A stretch of 21,299 bases of DNA from a virus. The stretch is taken from the IMG/VR virus record IMGVR_UViG_3300009130_000163, positions 1-21,299 of that record; one strand, written 5' to 3'. Every line of letters starts with the position of its first letter. Within the stretch, counting starts at the first letter, position 1. This document shows, piece by piece, positions 8,171 through 14,943 of the stretch. The position numbers were made by a program, and so were the translations under genes. Below the pieces are notes generated by a model. It made no database searches and was not told the DNA's origin. It saw only the letters and a program-made list of their open reading frames with translations.

Positions 8171-8571
8171 GAAGCGCTTTTTGTTAGGCCATATTTGGCA
8201 AAATACGACTTTCCGAAGGTGTCGTAAAGGTCTTTTTCACCGGCTTTTCGTATTGCCCGGATCGCTTCTTCGCGTTCCTTCAGCGAATCAAGCCAATTCG
8301 CGAAGTCTTCGGCATTATCGGCGACATAATAACCGGACGAAGACGCGACAAGGCCAGGAATCAACCGGCGAATTCGAATGTAATTGACAACTTTTCGAAT
8401 CCGGGCGCCGGAAATATTCAAATCGTGCTTCGTTTTAAGCGCCTTTTGAATCGTCTTGTTTGTGATTACGTGGTTTTTACCTTTGCGTTGCTTAAAGTGA
8501 TTTATAAACATGTTTACAACGCGTTTTTCGTCGTTGTTTAGTGGTTGCGTGATCTTTTCAAAGTTCTTCAT
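8167..8571 (-). CDS. Winged-helix-like DNA-binding protein (hypothetical)
   Basis: A 134-residue protein with the pattern of a winged helix-turn-helix. Helices around residues 14-50 lead into a recognition-type region (LNISGARIRKVVNYIRIRRL), then a Gly-containing wing (LVASSSGYYVA), and a helical C-terminus (FANWLDSLKEREEAIRAIRK). Such proteins in phage operons often act in replication control or transcription, but I cannot assign a specific role. I chose the ATG at 8571 over a TTG at 8595 because the AAAATCGAAA leader lies between them and would otherwise be translated as Lys/Ser/Asn. It overlaps the preceding gene by 14 bases. Confidence 0.72.
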   Translation of the reverse strand: MKNFEKITQPLNNDEKRVVNMFINHFKQRKGKNHVITNKTIQKALKTKHDLNISGARIRKVVNYIRIRRLIPGLVASSSGYYVADNAEDFANWLDSLKEREEAIRAIRKAGEKDLYDTFGKSYFAKYGLTKSAS

Positions 8572-8740
8572 TTCGTAGTTTTTCGATTTTTTCAATTATT
8601 TCGCGCCGCCTTCTTCGGTTTTTATTGTTTGTTTCTTGAAGACTTGCAATGAATCCGTCGGTCGCTTTTATTTGGGTGTCAATATTTTGAACCGCCGCTT
8701 GTAGTGCTTTTATTTGATCCTGGTTGCTTCTGCTAAACAT
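8558..8740 (-). CDS. Small coiled-coil protein (60 aa)
   Basis: A 60-residue protein that is almost entirely heptad-like helix (QIKALQAAVQNIDTQIKATD, then IASLQETNNKNRRRRREIIE), with an Arg-rich patch near residue 44. It starts at an ATG at 8740 within the end of the preceding membrane protein gene (8-base overlap). Function is unknown. A short coiled coil next to a membrane protein could be its partner, but this is only positional. Confidence 0.65.
   Translation of the reverse strand: MFSRSNQDQIKALQAAVQNIDTQIKATDGFIASLQETNNKNRRRRREIIEKIEKLRNEEL
8579..8592 (-). promoter_or_regulatory. A-rich TCGA translation leader deciding the 8571 start
   Basis: The minus strand reads AAAAAATCGAAAAA, seven bases before ATG 8571 and after the alternative TTG at 8595. 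The same motif precedes many starts in this phage, which favours the ATG. Confidence 0.5.
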
Positions 8741-8984
8741 TGTGACGTTTTCTTTTGTGTTTCCTTGTGTTTGCCTGGATCTTCATTTTTAGTCGATTTT
8801 TTCGGACCAATCCTTGAAAATACTTGATTTGATATTGACAAGCGTCAAGAAGGCCGGTAATTCTAAAGACAACCGAAACGATCCAAAGGACAAGACCGAA
8901 CGACATTGTCAAAACCAACAAAGGAACGGTCAAAACAAGCGAAGGAACAAGCGCAATTTTTCCGCGAATTGATAATTTTTCCAT
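8733..8984 (-). CDS. Small membrane protein
   Basis: An 83-residue protein with hydrophobic segments at about residues 9-42 (ALVPSLVLTVPLLVLTMSFG, then LVLWIVSVVF), long enough for one or two membrane passes, and a strongly basic C-terminal tail (KMKIQANTRKHKRKRHNV) expected in the cytoplasm. No family recognised. The ATG at 8984 is two bases after the preceding stop. A TTG at 8990 overlaps that stop as TTGA and would add two residues. Confidence 0.68.
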   Translation of the reverse strand: MEKLSIRGKIALVPSLVLTVPLLVLTMSFGLVLWIVSVVFRITGLLDACQYQIKYFQGLVRKNRLKMKIQANTRKHKRKRHNV

Positions 8985-8986
8985 GA

Positions 8987-9190
8987 TCAAAAAGGTTGTT
9001 TTTGCGGTTCGTTTATTTCGGTAATCTTATTTCGGATCTGTTTGATCGTTTCGTCAATATCTTTGACGTTTTCAACGGCGTGATCGGAAACAATTGATTT
9101 CGCGGATTCCTGGATCTTCAGATTTTCAAGCGCAATAAGCGTCAATTGTAAAGCGTTCATGTTTATTTCAATGCAAATAATATCATTCAT
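8987..9190 (-). CDS. Small helical hypothetical protein
   Basis: A 67-residue acidic, helical protein (LQLTLIALENLKIQESAKSI, then ETIKQIRNKITEI). It starts at the ATG at 9190, overlapping the upstream stop as ATGA. A second in-frame ATG occurs about ten codons later. No family or motif recognised; it belongs to the coupled chain of small genes here. Confidence 0.65.
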   Translation of the reverse strand: MNDIICIEINMNALQLTLIALENLKIQESAKSIVSDHAVENVKDIDETIKQIRNKITEINEPQKQPF

Positions 9191-9657
9191 TTTATGTCGA
9201 TTTTTAAAGGGTTCATTTCAATGTATTCGTTCAATTTTATTCGGTCGATCCAGGTGAAGAAGATCGGATTTTCGCTTTTCAAAAAGCGCATAATTTCGGA
9301 AAATGTTCCGGCATTATCAATCAAATTAACGATTTGCGATATTGTCGCGGATCCAAATTTCGACATTGAATCGAAGTCTTTTGAATCTTCAATTTTAAAT
9401 ATCGACGCGGCGATCGGTTCTTCCTGGAAGATTTCGATCTTCGCCAATGTCAAACGCGTGTCAACAACGCCGATCACCTTCAAACCAGGCGACGACTTTT
9501 CAAGTTGATCAATGTAGTCGTCAACTTGTTGGTCGGTTCCGAAGAATCTAATTGAGCCGGAACCGGACGCGAAATCGTTGAAATTGCGGTTTGAATGTAG
9601 ATCGTGACAAACCGCCGCGACTTGTCCTTTGTAGTGTATTTCAAACGTTGTTTTCAT
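9187..9657 (-). CDS. Hypothetical protein
   Basis: A 156-residue protein, ATG at 9657 overlapping the preceding small membrane gene by ATGA. The first half appears alpha/beta (MKTTFEIHYKGQVAAVCHDL, GSGSIRFFGTDQQVDDYIDQ). The second half is helical with SATISQIVNLIDNAGTFSEI and a Trp-containing end. No catalytic motif or known family is visible. It is the largest gene of this small-gene cluster. Confidence 0.75.
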   Translation of the reverse strand: MKTTFEIHYKGQVAAVCHDLHSNRNFNDFASGSGSIRFFGTDQQVDDYIDQLEKSSPGLKVIGVVDTRLTLAKIEIFQEEPIAASIFKIEDSKDFDSMSKFGSATISQIVNLIDNAGTFSEIMRFLKSENPIFFTWIDRIKLNEYIEMNPLKIDIK

Positions 9658-9782
9658 AGCGTTATCAAGTAAATAGTTGCGACAACGGCAAAAAGCGTCA
9701 TTAAAAATATAAACAATCTTCCGGCGCGTTTTTCTTCTTCTTCGTCGGTTCCTGGAATCATTTCGGTCGTTTTTATTTTCAT
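9654..9782 (-). CDS. Single-pass membrane micro-protein (42 aa)
   Basis: A 42-residue ORF not much longer than its membrane helix. An acidic head (MIPGTDEEEEKRAGR) precedes a hydrophobic segment (LFIFLMTLFAVVATIYLITL). The ATG at 9782 follows the AAAATCGAAA leader closely, and the stop overlaps the next ATG as ATGA. These two signals make it a convincing gene despite its size. The predicted topology has the acidic N-terminus on one side and almost no C-terminal tail. Role unknown. Confidence 0.72.
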   Translation of the reverse strand: MKIKTTEMIPGTDEEEEKRAGRLFIFLMTLFAVVATIYLITL

Positions 9783-9853
9783 TTTTTCGATTTTTTTGGT
9801 TGTCGCAATATACTTTTTTTATCTATTCCGTCGCGTTTATTGAAATTTACTTT

Positions 9854-10243
9854 TCAAAATTGGAACGGAAGATCGTCCGCCGGAAGACTTTCTTCGGCTT
9901 GTTGAAGATTTGTTTCTTTTGGTTTCGCTGACAAAAATTCGATTTCGTCGGCGATCGTTTCAACAAAAAGACGTTCGTTTCCTTCCTGGTCGGTGTATTG
10001 TTTCTTTTTTAGCCGGCCAATTACAAGCAATTTCGATCCTTTTTTCACGTAGGATTCGACCAGGTCGGCCAATTTGCCAAAGGCGACAACGTTGAACCAG
10101 GTTGTTTCTTCTTGTTTTTCACCGTTTTCGTTCTTTCGGTATTCGTTGACCGCGATTGAAATCTTCGCGATCTTCATTCCGGAATCGGTCGTTTTGACTT
10201 CCGGATCTTGTCCGGTATTACCGGCGATCATGTGTTTGTTCAT
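9854..10243 (-). CDS. ssb: Single-stranded DNA-binding protein
   Basis: A 129-residue SSB. The OB fold covers residues 1-105 and carries family phrases: GNTGQDPEVKTTDSGMKIAK, ETTWFNVVAFGKLADLVESY, VKKGSKLLVIGRLK and YTDQEGNERLFVETIADEIE. A short linker ends in the acidic tip DDLPFQF, like the DDDIPF-type tail that docks partner proteins in bacterial SSBs. It coats single-stranded DNA during replication and recombination, which fits its operon with the Bet/RecT annealing protein. ATG at 10243. About 70 non-coding bases follow its stop before the next gene. Confidence 0.97.
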   Translation of the reverse strand: MNKHMIAGNTGQDPEVKTTDSGMKIAKISIAVNEYRKNENGEKQEETTWFNVVAFGKLADLVESYVKKGSKLLVIGRLKKKQYTDQEGNERLFVETIADEIEFLSAKPKETNLQQAEESLPADDLPFQF

Positions 10244-10244
10244 T

Positions 10245-10460
10245 TTATTTGATTTTTGGTTTGATTAACTGATTATTTGGAACGATCAATTTCGATTCGT
10301 CCGCTATTGCGCCGACATTGATCAACCATTCGTTGAAGTCCGGCGCGCTTATTTTGTCGCCTTCGTCGCGTTCCTGGTTGATCTGTTCGACTGTTATGAT
10401 CGTTCTTTTGTATTCGCATTTCAGCAAGTGCAAAAGCGCGTTATTTGCGTTTAATTTCAT
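10245..10460 (-). CDS. Small hypothetical protein
   Basis: A 71-residue protein between SSB and a second small gene. The start is the ATG at 10460, overlapping the preceding stop by 20 bases; the stop is one base before the ssb ATG. The sequence (LLKCEYKRTIITVEQINQER, then DFNEWLINVGAIADES) suggests a small alpha/beta domain. No family recognised. Confidence 0.65.
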   Translation of the reverse strand: MKLNANNALLHLLKCEYKRTIITVEQINQERDEGDKISAPDFNEWLINVGAIADESKLIVPNNQLIKPKIK

Positions 10461-10620
10461 CGTTCAATATTTCTGCAAGCGTGTAATTTTCAAGGCCGTG
10501 TATCACTAAAAAAATGAAACGTGCGATTTCAGCGTTCGCGGCCCAAACGAACGCGTCAAACCAAACCGGAAGAAGATCTTCCATGTCCAGGATTGCGCCG
10601 TATTTGATCAATTTATTCAA
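10441..10620 (-). CDS. Small hypothetical protein, start uncertain
   Basis: A frame open from 10692 to a TAA at 10441. There is no early ATG. A TTG at 10620 overlaps the upstream stop (TTGAATAA) and gives 59 residues; a TTG at 10692 gives 83 but overlaps the preceding gene by 80 bases. The product is aromatic and hydrophobic (LLPVWFDAFVWAANAEIARF) and ends with the basic NDEIKRK. Family and function unknown. Confidence 0.55.
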   Translation of the reverse strand: MNKLIKYGAILDMEDLLPVWFDAFVWAANAEIARFIFLVIHGLENYTLAEILNDEIKRK

Positions 10621-11467
10621 AGTTTTTTCGATCGTTTTTCCATTCTTCAAAATTGCGATAATCGGCCGAAACGCTTTTAAAAAAGTCTTCAACGGTCAAT
10701 TCATAACAGATCCGGACAACGACTTCTTCTTTTTTTTCTTGTCCTTTGACCGGATCGTTCAACAATTTTCGAAGCGCGAATTGTTTAAATGAAGACGAAT
10801 GTTTTGACGAATTCACGTTAAACCAAATTTCGGCGCGTTTAAGCGCTTCTTTTTTTATTTCCGACTTCTTCCCTTCCGAATACTTTTGAAGGCCGTAACG
10901 ACGACGTAAGACGCCAAAAACGACCTTTGCCGGTGTGATTTCAAAGTTCAATTTTCCGGATTTGCAAAATTCGTCGAATAACGGCTTCAAAACGTTCCGG
11001 TCGAACAATCTTTCGGTTTGTTGTTGGAATTTTGGATCCTTCGATCGTTCTTCCTGGATTCGTTTTTGATCCGATTGTTGCGTTTTTCTTGCAAGATCCG
11101 CCGCGATTGTTCTTCGATGTTTGTTGTAAGCGTTGAAAATAGTCGTCAAATAAAGCGCCGAAAAGCGGCCGAAGTGATTTGTTTCAACCTGGATCGTTCC
11201 ATTCAAGGCCAATTCGAACGCGATCTTGATTTCTTCCGGCGCGTAATTTTTCAAATTGCCGCGAATGAAATTGATCAAGACCGTTTTTTCAAGGTCGGAA
11301 GGTATTTGATCGGATCGAAGGCCGATCAAGGTGAAGACGTATCGAAGCGATTGTTTGATCGGTTCGTCGTCTTCAAGATCGCGGATCCTGGTCGTCGATT
11401 GTATCGCGGCGACGATTTCAGAATTTCCGAAGCCGGTCTTCGAAGTTGTTGTTTGTAGTTGTTTCAT
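10613..11467 (-). CDS. Replication-operon protein of unknown function
   Basis: A 284-residue helical, basic protein. The best conserved-looking part is about residues 85-120 (KIAFELALNGTIQVETNHFG followed by RFSALYLTTIFNAYNKHRR), a pattern I associate with uncharacterised phage replication genes, not with any enzyme. No Walker, nuclease or zinc motif is visible. It lies directly after the DUF1376-like replication protein, overlapping it by 50 bases, and before ssb, so a role as helicase loader or replication accessory protein is possible; this is inference from context. The N-terminus is Thr/Ser/Gln-rich. Confidence 0.75.
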   Translation of the reverse strand: MKQLQTTTSKTGFGNSEIVAAIQSTTRIRDLEDDEPIKQSLRYVFTLIGLRSDQIPSDLEKTVLINFIRGNLKNYAPEEIKIAFELALNGTIQVETNHFGRFSALYLTTIFNAYNKHRRTIAADLARKTQQSDQKRIQEERSKDPKFQQQTERLFDRNVLKPLFDEFCKSGKLNFEITPAKVVFGVLRRRYGLQKYSEGKKSEIKKEALKRAEIWFNVNSSKHSSSFKQFALRKLLNDPVKGQEKKEEVVVRICYELTVEDFFKSVSADYRNFEEWKNDRKNFE

Positions 11468-12164
11468 TGTTGTTTTCTTTTTTTAGCCAATTACGCGCCG
11501 TCAAATAGGCGCTTTTGTATTTTTTTAAGTTCGCGAAATTTTCCATTCGATCGAAAATGTCCGTCGTTTTTTTAATTCCGAAGTCACTTTCAAGGGTTTG
11601 ACAATCGCGAAAAGTCAATTGTTTTTTCAATTTCAATATTTCCGGACAATTATCACGGACGTATTTTTGAAGAACATGATCTTCACTTTCTTTTTTATAT
11701 TCTTTTTTCTTTATAGAAGAAGAAGAAGAATAAGAAGGGGTTGACTTTTGCTTCCCGGTTTGCTTGTCGTTTGCTTGTTGTTTGCTTGCGTTTTGCTTAA
11801 CCAAATTAGGGTTTCCGCCTTTCTTGCCGGAATCCGCGCGGACCTTAGAAAGACGCGCGTCTTCAACCATTCGTTTGCAAAAATATCGGCCTTTTTCGTC
11901 CATTTTTACGACTCCAAAACGCGTCAATTCGTCGAATACTTTATTGAACCTTTTTTGACTAATTCCGGACAACTTTTGGATTCCTTTTGGATCCAAAAAG
12001 TGACCATTTATCGCTAAATAACCAGGCGACGACGACAAAAAAGAATGACAAAGAAGGTCGATCCAAACGCCGCGCGCTTCGGCCGAAACCATGCGAAGCG
12101 AAGAATCGGTCAACCAATCGGCCGCGTAAAATTGAAACGCCGGCGCTTTTTTTCGTGAATTCAT
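11418..12164 (-). CDS. DUF1376-like phage replication protein
   Basis: A 248-residue protein whose N-terminus (PAFQFYAADWLTDSSLRMVS, then ARGVWIDLLCHSF) matches the DUF1376/replisome-organiser style found in phage replication genes. A winged-helix-type region follows (IQKLSGISQKRFNKVFDELT, FGVVKMDEKGRYFCKRM), ending near KKGGNPNL. A low-complexity linker rich in Lys, Gln and Ser (about 118-155) joins it to a helical C-terminal domain (160-235), an arrangement like initiator or DnaT-type proteins that bind origin DNA and recruit helicase. ATG at 12164, four-base overlap with the preceding stop. The origin itself is not evident. Confidence 0.78.
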   Translation of the reverse strand: MNSRKKAPAFQFYAADWLTDSSLRMVSAEARGVWIDLLCHSFLSSSPGYLAINGHFLDPKGIQKLSGISQKRFNKVFDELTRFGVVKMDEKGRYFCKRMVEDARLSKVRADSGKKGGNPNLVKQNASKQQANDKQTGKQKSTPSYSSSSSIKKKEYKKESEDHVLQKYVRDNCPEILKLKKQLTFRDCQTLESDFGIKKTTDIFDRMENFANLKKYKSAYLTARNWLKKENNNETTTNNNFEDRLRKF

Positions 12165-12571
12165 TTGACCGGCCTTTCTTGTTTTCGGCTTGCTTGTGCC
12201 GCCTGGATCAATATCTTCATTAAAGACCGGACCTTCGGCGTCAAAAAGACCTTCGTTCCATTAACAACGCCGGACAAATACGACTTTGTAAATTCCGGAA
12301 ATTGACGATTGAATTCCGCGAATGATCCGAATTCGATCAAGATCGTTCGCCGTATGTATTCGCGCAAACTTTGCGGAATCCGCGCTTCCGGCTTCAAGAA
12401 AACGTTCAATTCTCGGATCCTGGAAAGTAATTCTTCGCGGTCTTTTTGGCGCGTGCCGTTCAGCGTTCGAAAAATGATCCAGGATTCAAGCGGTTGTTGT
12501 GAATGATTCGCAAAACATGCAAGAGATCCGAATTTTTCGATTATTTGGTTCTTCAATTTAGTCGCTTTCAT
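12161..12571 (-). CDS. Protein with two repeated HTH-like domains
   Basis: A 136-residue protein made of two similar halves. IIEKFGSLACFANHSQQPLE...FRTLNGT (residues 10-40) parallels ILIEFGSFAEFNRQFPEF...LSGVVNGT (about 78-106), each followed by a helix with charged residues. The FGS-x-x-x-F ... NGT spacing resembles a Cro/lambda-repressor type HTH, where a phage regulator or DNA-binding accessory would be expected, but the match is loose. It begins at an ATG inside the end of the bet gene (14-base overlap) and ends with an ATGA overlap to the replication protein. Confidence 0.7.
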   Translation of the reverse strand: MKATKLKNQIIEKFGSLACFANHSQQPLESWIIFRTLNGTRQKDREELLSRIRELNVFLKPEARIPQSLREYIRRTILIEFGSFAEFNRQFPEFTKSYLSGVVNGTKVFLTPKVRSLMKILIQAAQASRKQERPVK

Positions 12572-13583
12572 TGTCTTGTATTGTTATTTTTGGAACGGCG
12601 TTCAAGGTGATTTCGTTCAACCTGGAATCAATTATTTCAAGCGCGCCTTTTCGCGTTTCATTTTTGGCGAATTCTTGAAGCGCTTCAGGATCATTGAAGT
12701 TCGAAACGAATTCTTTCAAATCTTTGATCGTAACGTCCGAAGAATTGAATTCCGGTTGTTCGTCCGTGTTTTCGGTTTGAACGCCGGAAATCGCTTCTTT
12801 TGGGCCTTCCTGGTCGTTTTTCAGCGCTTCGGCCTTCGCTTTGACAAGTGTCAAGAAGTTTTCGTCGCCGTGTTTGCCGGAATTCGCTTTCCAAATTTGC
12901 GCTAATTCGTCGCGATCCTTCGCGGATTCGACTTGTTCTTCCGGCGTCACAAAGGATTCCTTCAAAGATCCGATCGCCTTGTTCATTTTTTCGTTGTCGG
13001 TTTTGATCGGTTCTTTTACTTCCTGGAAGGAATCGAAGCGTTCTTCTTGTCCGATTTCTTCTTTCGTATAAGGTAGGCCGCCGAGTTCGTCGGAAAAACA
13101 CAACCGGAATCCTTGCGAAATCGCAACTTTCTTTATCATTGTGATCGGCTTTTGGGACCAAAACTTTGTCAATTGACCGTCGCGTTTTCGTTGGCAATAT
13201 TCGGAAAAGTGAACTTCATGTTCAAAAGGGTGAACGAAATCGGACCGGTGAATCGTGACGATTGCTTTCAACGTCGCTGATCCTGGATCTTTCTTGTCGA
13301 AGGTTCCTTCCGTTGTGACCTTCCAACCGGAAAGACGGCCGGATCGTTCCGCGCGCTTGATATAGGTTTCGTAACCGACAACGATCGAAAAATTGTCGCC
13401 GTATTTCGAAGCATATATTTCGCGTTTGAACGGATTCAATCCGAAGGCGGTTGATATACTGATAAATTGATCGACTTCAACGTCGGTTAAATGTCCGACC
13501 AGGTTCGCCGCGCGAAGATATTTTTTCAGCGTTTCGGCGTCAACGACTTGAACGCCGTTTGATTGTTCGTTTTTTTGTTTCAT
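12558..13583 (-). CDS. bet: Bet/RecT-type single-strand annealing recombinase
   Basis: A 341-residue protein of the phage Bet family: GLNPFKREIYASKYGDNFSI, VVGYETYIKRAERSGRLSGW and FWSQKPITMIKKVAISQGFR are the characteristic phrases (residues about 45-185). These proteins anneal complementary single strands during phage recombination and replication. The C-terminal 140 residues are an acidic, low-complexity tail with further helices. The usual partner, a 5'-3' exonuclease (YqaJ or lambda Exo type), is not visible in this window. SSB lies further down the same operon. ATG at 13583 is preceded by the AAAATCGAAA leader and by TACATTTG, a possible -7 element. The symbol could equally be recT. Confidence 0.92.
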   Translation of the reverse strand: MKQKNEQSNGVQVVDAETLKKYLRAANLVGHLTDVEVDQFISISTAFGLNPFKREIYASKYGDNFSIVVGYETYIKRAERSGRLSGWKVTTEGTFDKKDPGSATLKAIVTIHRSDFVHPFEHEVHFSEYCQRKRDGQLTKFWSQKPITMIKKVAISQGFRLCFSDELGGLPYTKEEIGQEERFDSFQEVKEPIKTDNEKMNKAIGSLKESFVTPEEQVESAKDRDELAQIWKANSGKHGDENFLTLVKAKAEALKNDQEGPKEAISGVQTENTDEQPEFNSSDVTIKDLKEFVSNFNDPEALQEFAKNETRKGALEIIDSRLNEITLNAVPKITIQDNESD

Positions 13584-13600
13584 TGTTTCGATTTTTTTTA

Positions 13601-13608
13601 CAAATGTA
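13601..13608 (-). promoter_or_regulatory. Possible promoter -7 element before bet
   Basis: The minus strand reads TACATTTG, matching TAnnTTTG. It lies in the 26 bases between two genes, about 18 bases before the bet ATG, giving a short leader containing AAAATCGAAA. A TTG about 21 bases upstream could serve as a weak -33 element. Tentative. Confidence 0.33.
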
Positions 13609-13609
13609 A

Positions 13610-14074
13610 TTATTTAGGGAACGTCACTTCAACGGTTGTCGTAGAAGTTTTGATCGGCGGAACCAAGTCAACGATTTCGCCGTCCGGAATCAAAACTTGT
13701 TCGACTCCTTTGACGGTCTTCAATCGCGCTTCAAGATCTTTCCGGTCCTTTTGGACGCGAACAAATTCTTCATTCAGTTCGTTCCAAACTTCGCAATTTG
13801 AATAGTCGTATTTGACGCCGGCTTCCTTTGTTCGGATCTTGACGCCGTTGATCGTTGCGCCGTCCTTGCCGTATTTGTCAAGTTCGTCGATCGCTTCTTC
13901 AAGAAGCGCTTTGCGCGCCGCTTCAAGCGCCTTTTTCAAAAATTCGATCCGAACGATCACGTTCGTCGGATCTTCGATTCCGGCGCGAACGCCGGCGGTG
14001 ATATTGTCGGACAATTTTGAAATTTCGTCTTTTGACAAGATCACGTTGTTGATTGTTTCAATTGGATTGTTCAT
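13610..14074 (-). CDS. Hypothetical protein upstream of bet
   Basis: A 154-residue protein with a long helical part (residues 30-75 and 95-125, for example EFLKKALEAARKALLEEAID and RVQKDRKDLEARLKTVKGVE) and a beta-like C-terminus (TSTTTVEVTFPK). Charged helices plus a place directly before bet resemble phage accessory recombination proteins such as Gam- or Gp157-type nuclease modulators, but no diagnostic motif is seen. It starts at the ATG at 14074 after the AAAATCGAAA leader. Codon usage is typical of the phage, in contrast to the two AT-rich ORFs upstream of it. Confidence 0.78.
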   Translation of the reverse strand: MNNPIETINNVILSKDEISKLSDNITAGVRAGIEDPTNVIVRIEFLKKALEAARKALLEEAIDELDKYGKDGATINGVKIRTKEAGVKYDYSNCEVWNELNEEFVRVQKDRKDLEARLKTVKGVEQVLIPDGEIVDLVPPIKTSTTTVEVTFPK

Positions 14075-14115
14075 GATTTCGATTTTTGTTGTTCTATTTT
14101 ATACGTTTGTTGGTA

Positions 14116-14355
14116 TCAACCAATTTTTAAATAATCTTTATATTTTAAAGGCTTCATACCTTTTCTATCACATTCAATGCAAAAAGTGGCATAGGCTTCA
14201 AATTGGCAATTACCAACATCGGTTAAAGTTAATTGCTTTTTATAGTCTTTTAAAAATCTATTTACCTGCAATCTATCCCATCTCATTTCACTTGGGTAAA
14301 AAGGGTTATTTTTCTTTTCCCAATGCTGTAAGTATTCTTGTGTGTCTTGTATCAT
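14116..14355 (-). CDS. AT-rich hypothetical protein in inserted island (79 aa)
   Basis: A 79-residue protein (YLQHWEKKNNPFYPSEMRWD at its start, AYATFCIECDRKGMKPLKYK near its end). Base and codon use differ sharply from the neighbours: TTA, AAA, TAT and ATT dominate, GC is roughly a third, and the GATC and CCWGG sequences that fill the rest of the phage are absent. Two cysteines occur as CIEC. No family recognised. With the next ORF and the inverted repeat between them it appears to form a recently acquired unit. ATG at 14355. Confidence 0.7.
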   Translation of the reverse strand: MIQDTQEYLQHWEKKNNPFYPSEMRWDRLQVNRFLKDYKKQLTLTDVGNCQFEAYATFCIECDRKGMKPLKYKDYLKIG

Positions 14356-14390
14356 TTTTTATTTAATTCTGTTAATATTCTACGCAACAA

Positions 14391-14455
14391 TTGTTACACT
14401 TTCAAGTTGTATGCCATTAAAACGGTACGCTTCGCCATACAACAATGTGTAACAA
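14391..14455. repeat. Nested imperfect inverted repeat (about 65 bases)
   Basis: Two paired arms are separated by short asymmetric spacers: TTGTTACAC (14391-14399) with GTGTAACAA (14447-14455), and GTTGTATG (14406-14413) with CATACAAC (14436-14443). The spacers are 6 and 3 bases and the loop 22 bases. The arms match perfectly. It occupies most of the 103-base gap between the two AT-rich ORFs. It could fold as a hairpin in RNA or single-stranded DNA; the two-stem layout recalls integron attC sites, but the outer arms do not fit the GTTRRRY core. Confidence 0.75.
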
Positions 14456-14458
14456 CAA

Positions 14459-14698
14459 TTAAGAGTAGTATTGCTTAATTGTTTCTGTTCGTTCTTTTAT
14501 CCATAAATCAATTTTACTTAATCTATGCTCCAAATCTTCATATACAATCGCAGAAGCCGTATTGGTTTCTAAGTTCACTAAATACTTTGGCGTATGTGCT
14601 TCAAGTATCTTTCGTTTTAATTCGTTTAAGCTATTTATTTCAGGGTCTTGTAAAATTGCTTTATTCAACTCCATCAGTCTTTTAGTTTCTCGTTCCAT
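14459..14698 (-). CDS. AT-rich hypothetical protein in inserted island, upstream ORF
   Basis: A 79-residue charged helical protein (RETKRLMELNKAILQDPEIN, LEHRLSKIDLWIKERTETIK). Like its partner ORF it is AT-rich, with CTA, AAA and TTA codons uncommon elsewhere in the phage. It starts at an ATG at 14698 inside the last 25 bases of the preceding phage gene and ends four bases before the inverted repeat. Function unknown. An accessory 'moron' or cassette gene is plausible. Confidence 0.68.
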   Translation of the reverse strand: MERETKRLMELNKAILQDPEINSLNELKRKILEAHTPKYLVNLETNTASAIVYEDLEHRLSKIDLWIKERTETIKQYYS

Positions 14699-14943
14699 AA
14701 TTTCTTAACTTTTGTTGCACTCGTCCGTTTTGCATCGCGGTAAACGTCGCAAATTTCTTCAAGTTTTTGTTGAAGCGTTTGACAATTTTCCAGGTGGTGA
14801 CCGGATTTTTTCATCACTTGAAAATATTGGTCGTTCAAGTGTGACAAAAACAACCATTCGTCCGGGTTTATGCTATCGACGGCGTTCAACAATTTTTCGT
14901 TTTGATCGTCGGAAAATACAATCGTTTCAATTGCTTTTTTCAT
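14674..14943 (-). CDS. Hypothetical protein; C-terminus crosses the island edge
   Basis: An 89-residue protein beginning MKKAIETIVFSDDQNEKL. I chose the ATG at 14943 because it overlaps the preceding stop as ATGA, is a few bases after a TCGAAAAATTGAAA leader, and avoids a 31-residue extension overlapping the gene before. The body is helical (QTLQQKLEEICDVYRDAK). The final codons (WNEKLKD) fall in AT-rich DNA, so the original end of the gene may have been replaced when the island inserted near 14700. No family recognised. Confidence 0.7.
   Translation of the reverse strand: MKKAIETIVFSDDQNEKLLNAVDSINPDEWLFLSHLNDQYFQVMKKSGHHLENCQTLQQKLEEICDVYRDAKRTSATKVKKLWNEKLKD

Noticed and set aside
12691-13197. 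Minus-strand ORF of 168 codons
   Set aside because: Arg-rich shadow frame inside the bet gene.
14391-14455. Formal integron attC site
   Set aside because: The layout is similar but the outer arms do not carry GTTRRRY/RYYYAAC and no integron integrase is visible, so it is listed only as an inverted repeat.
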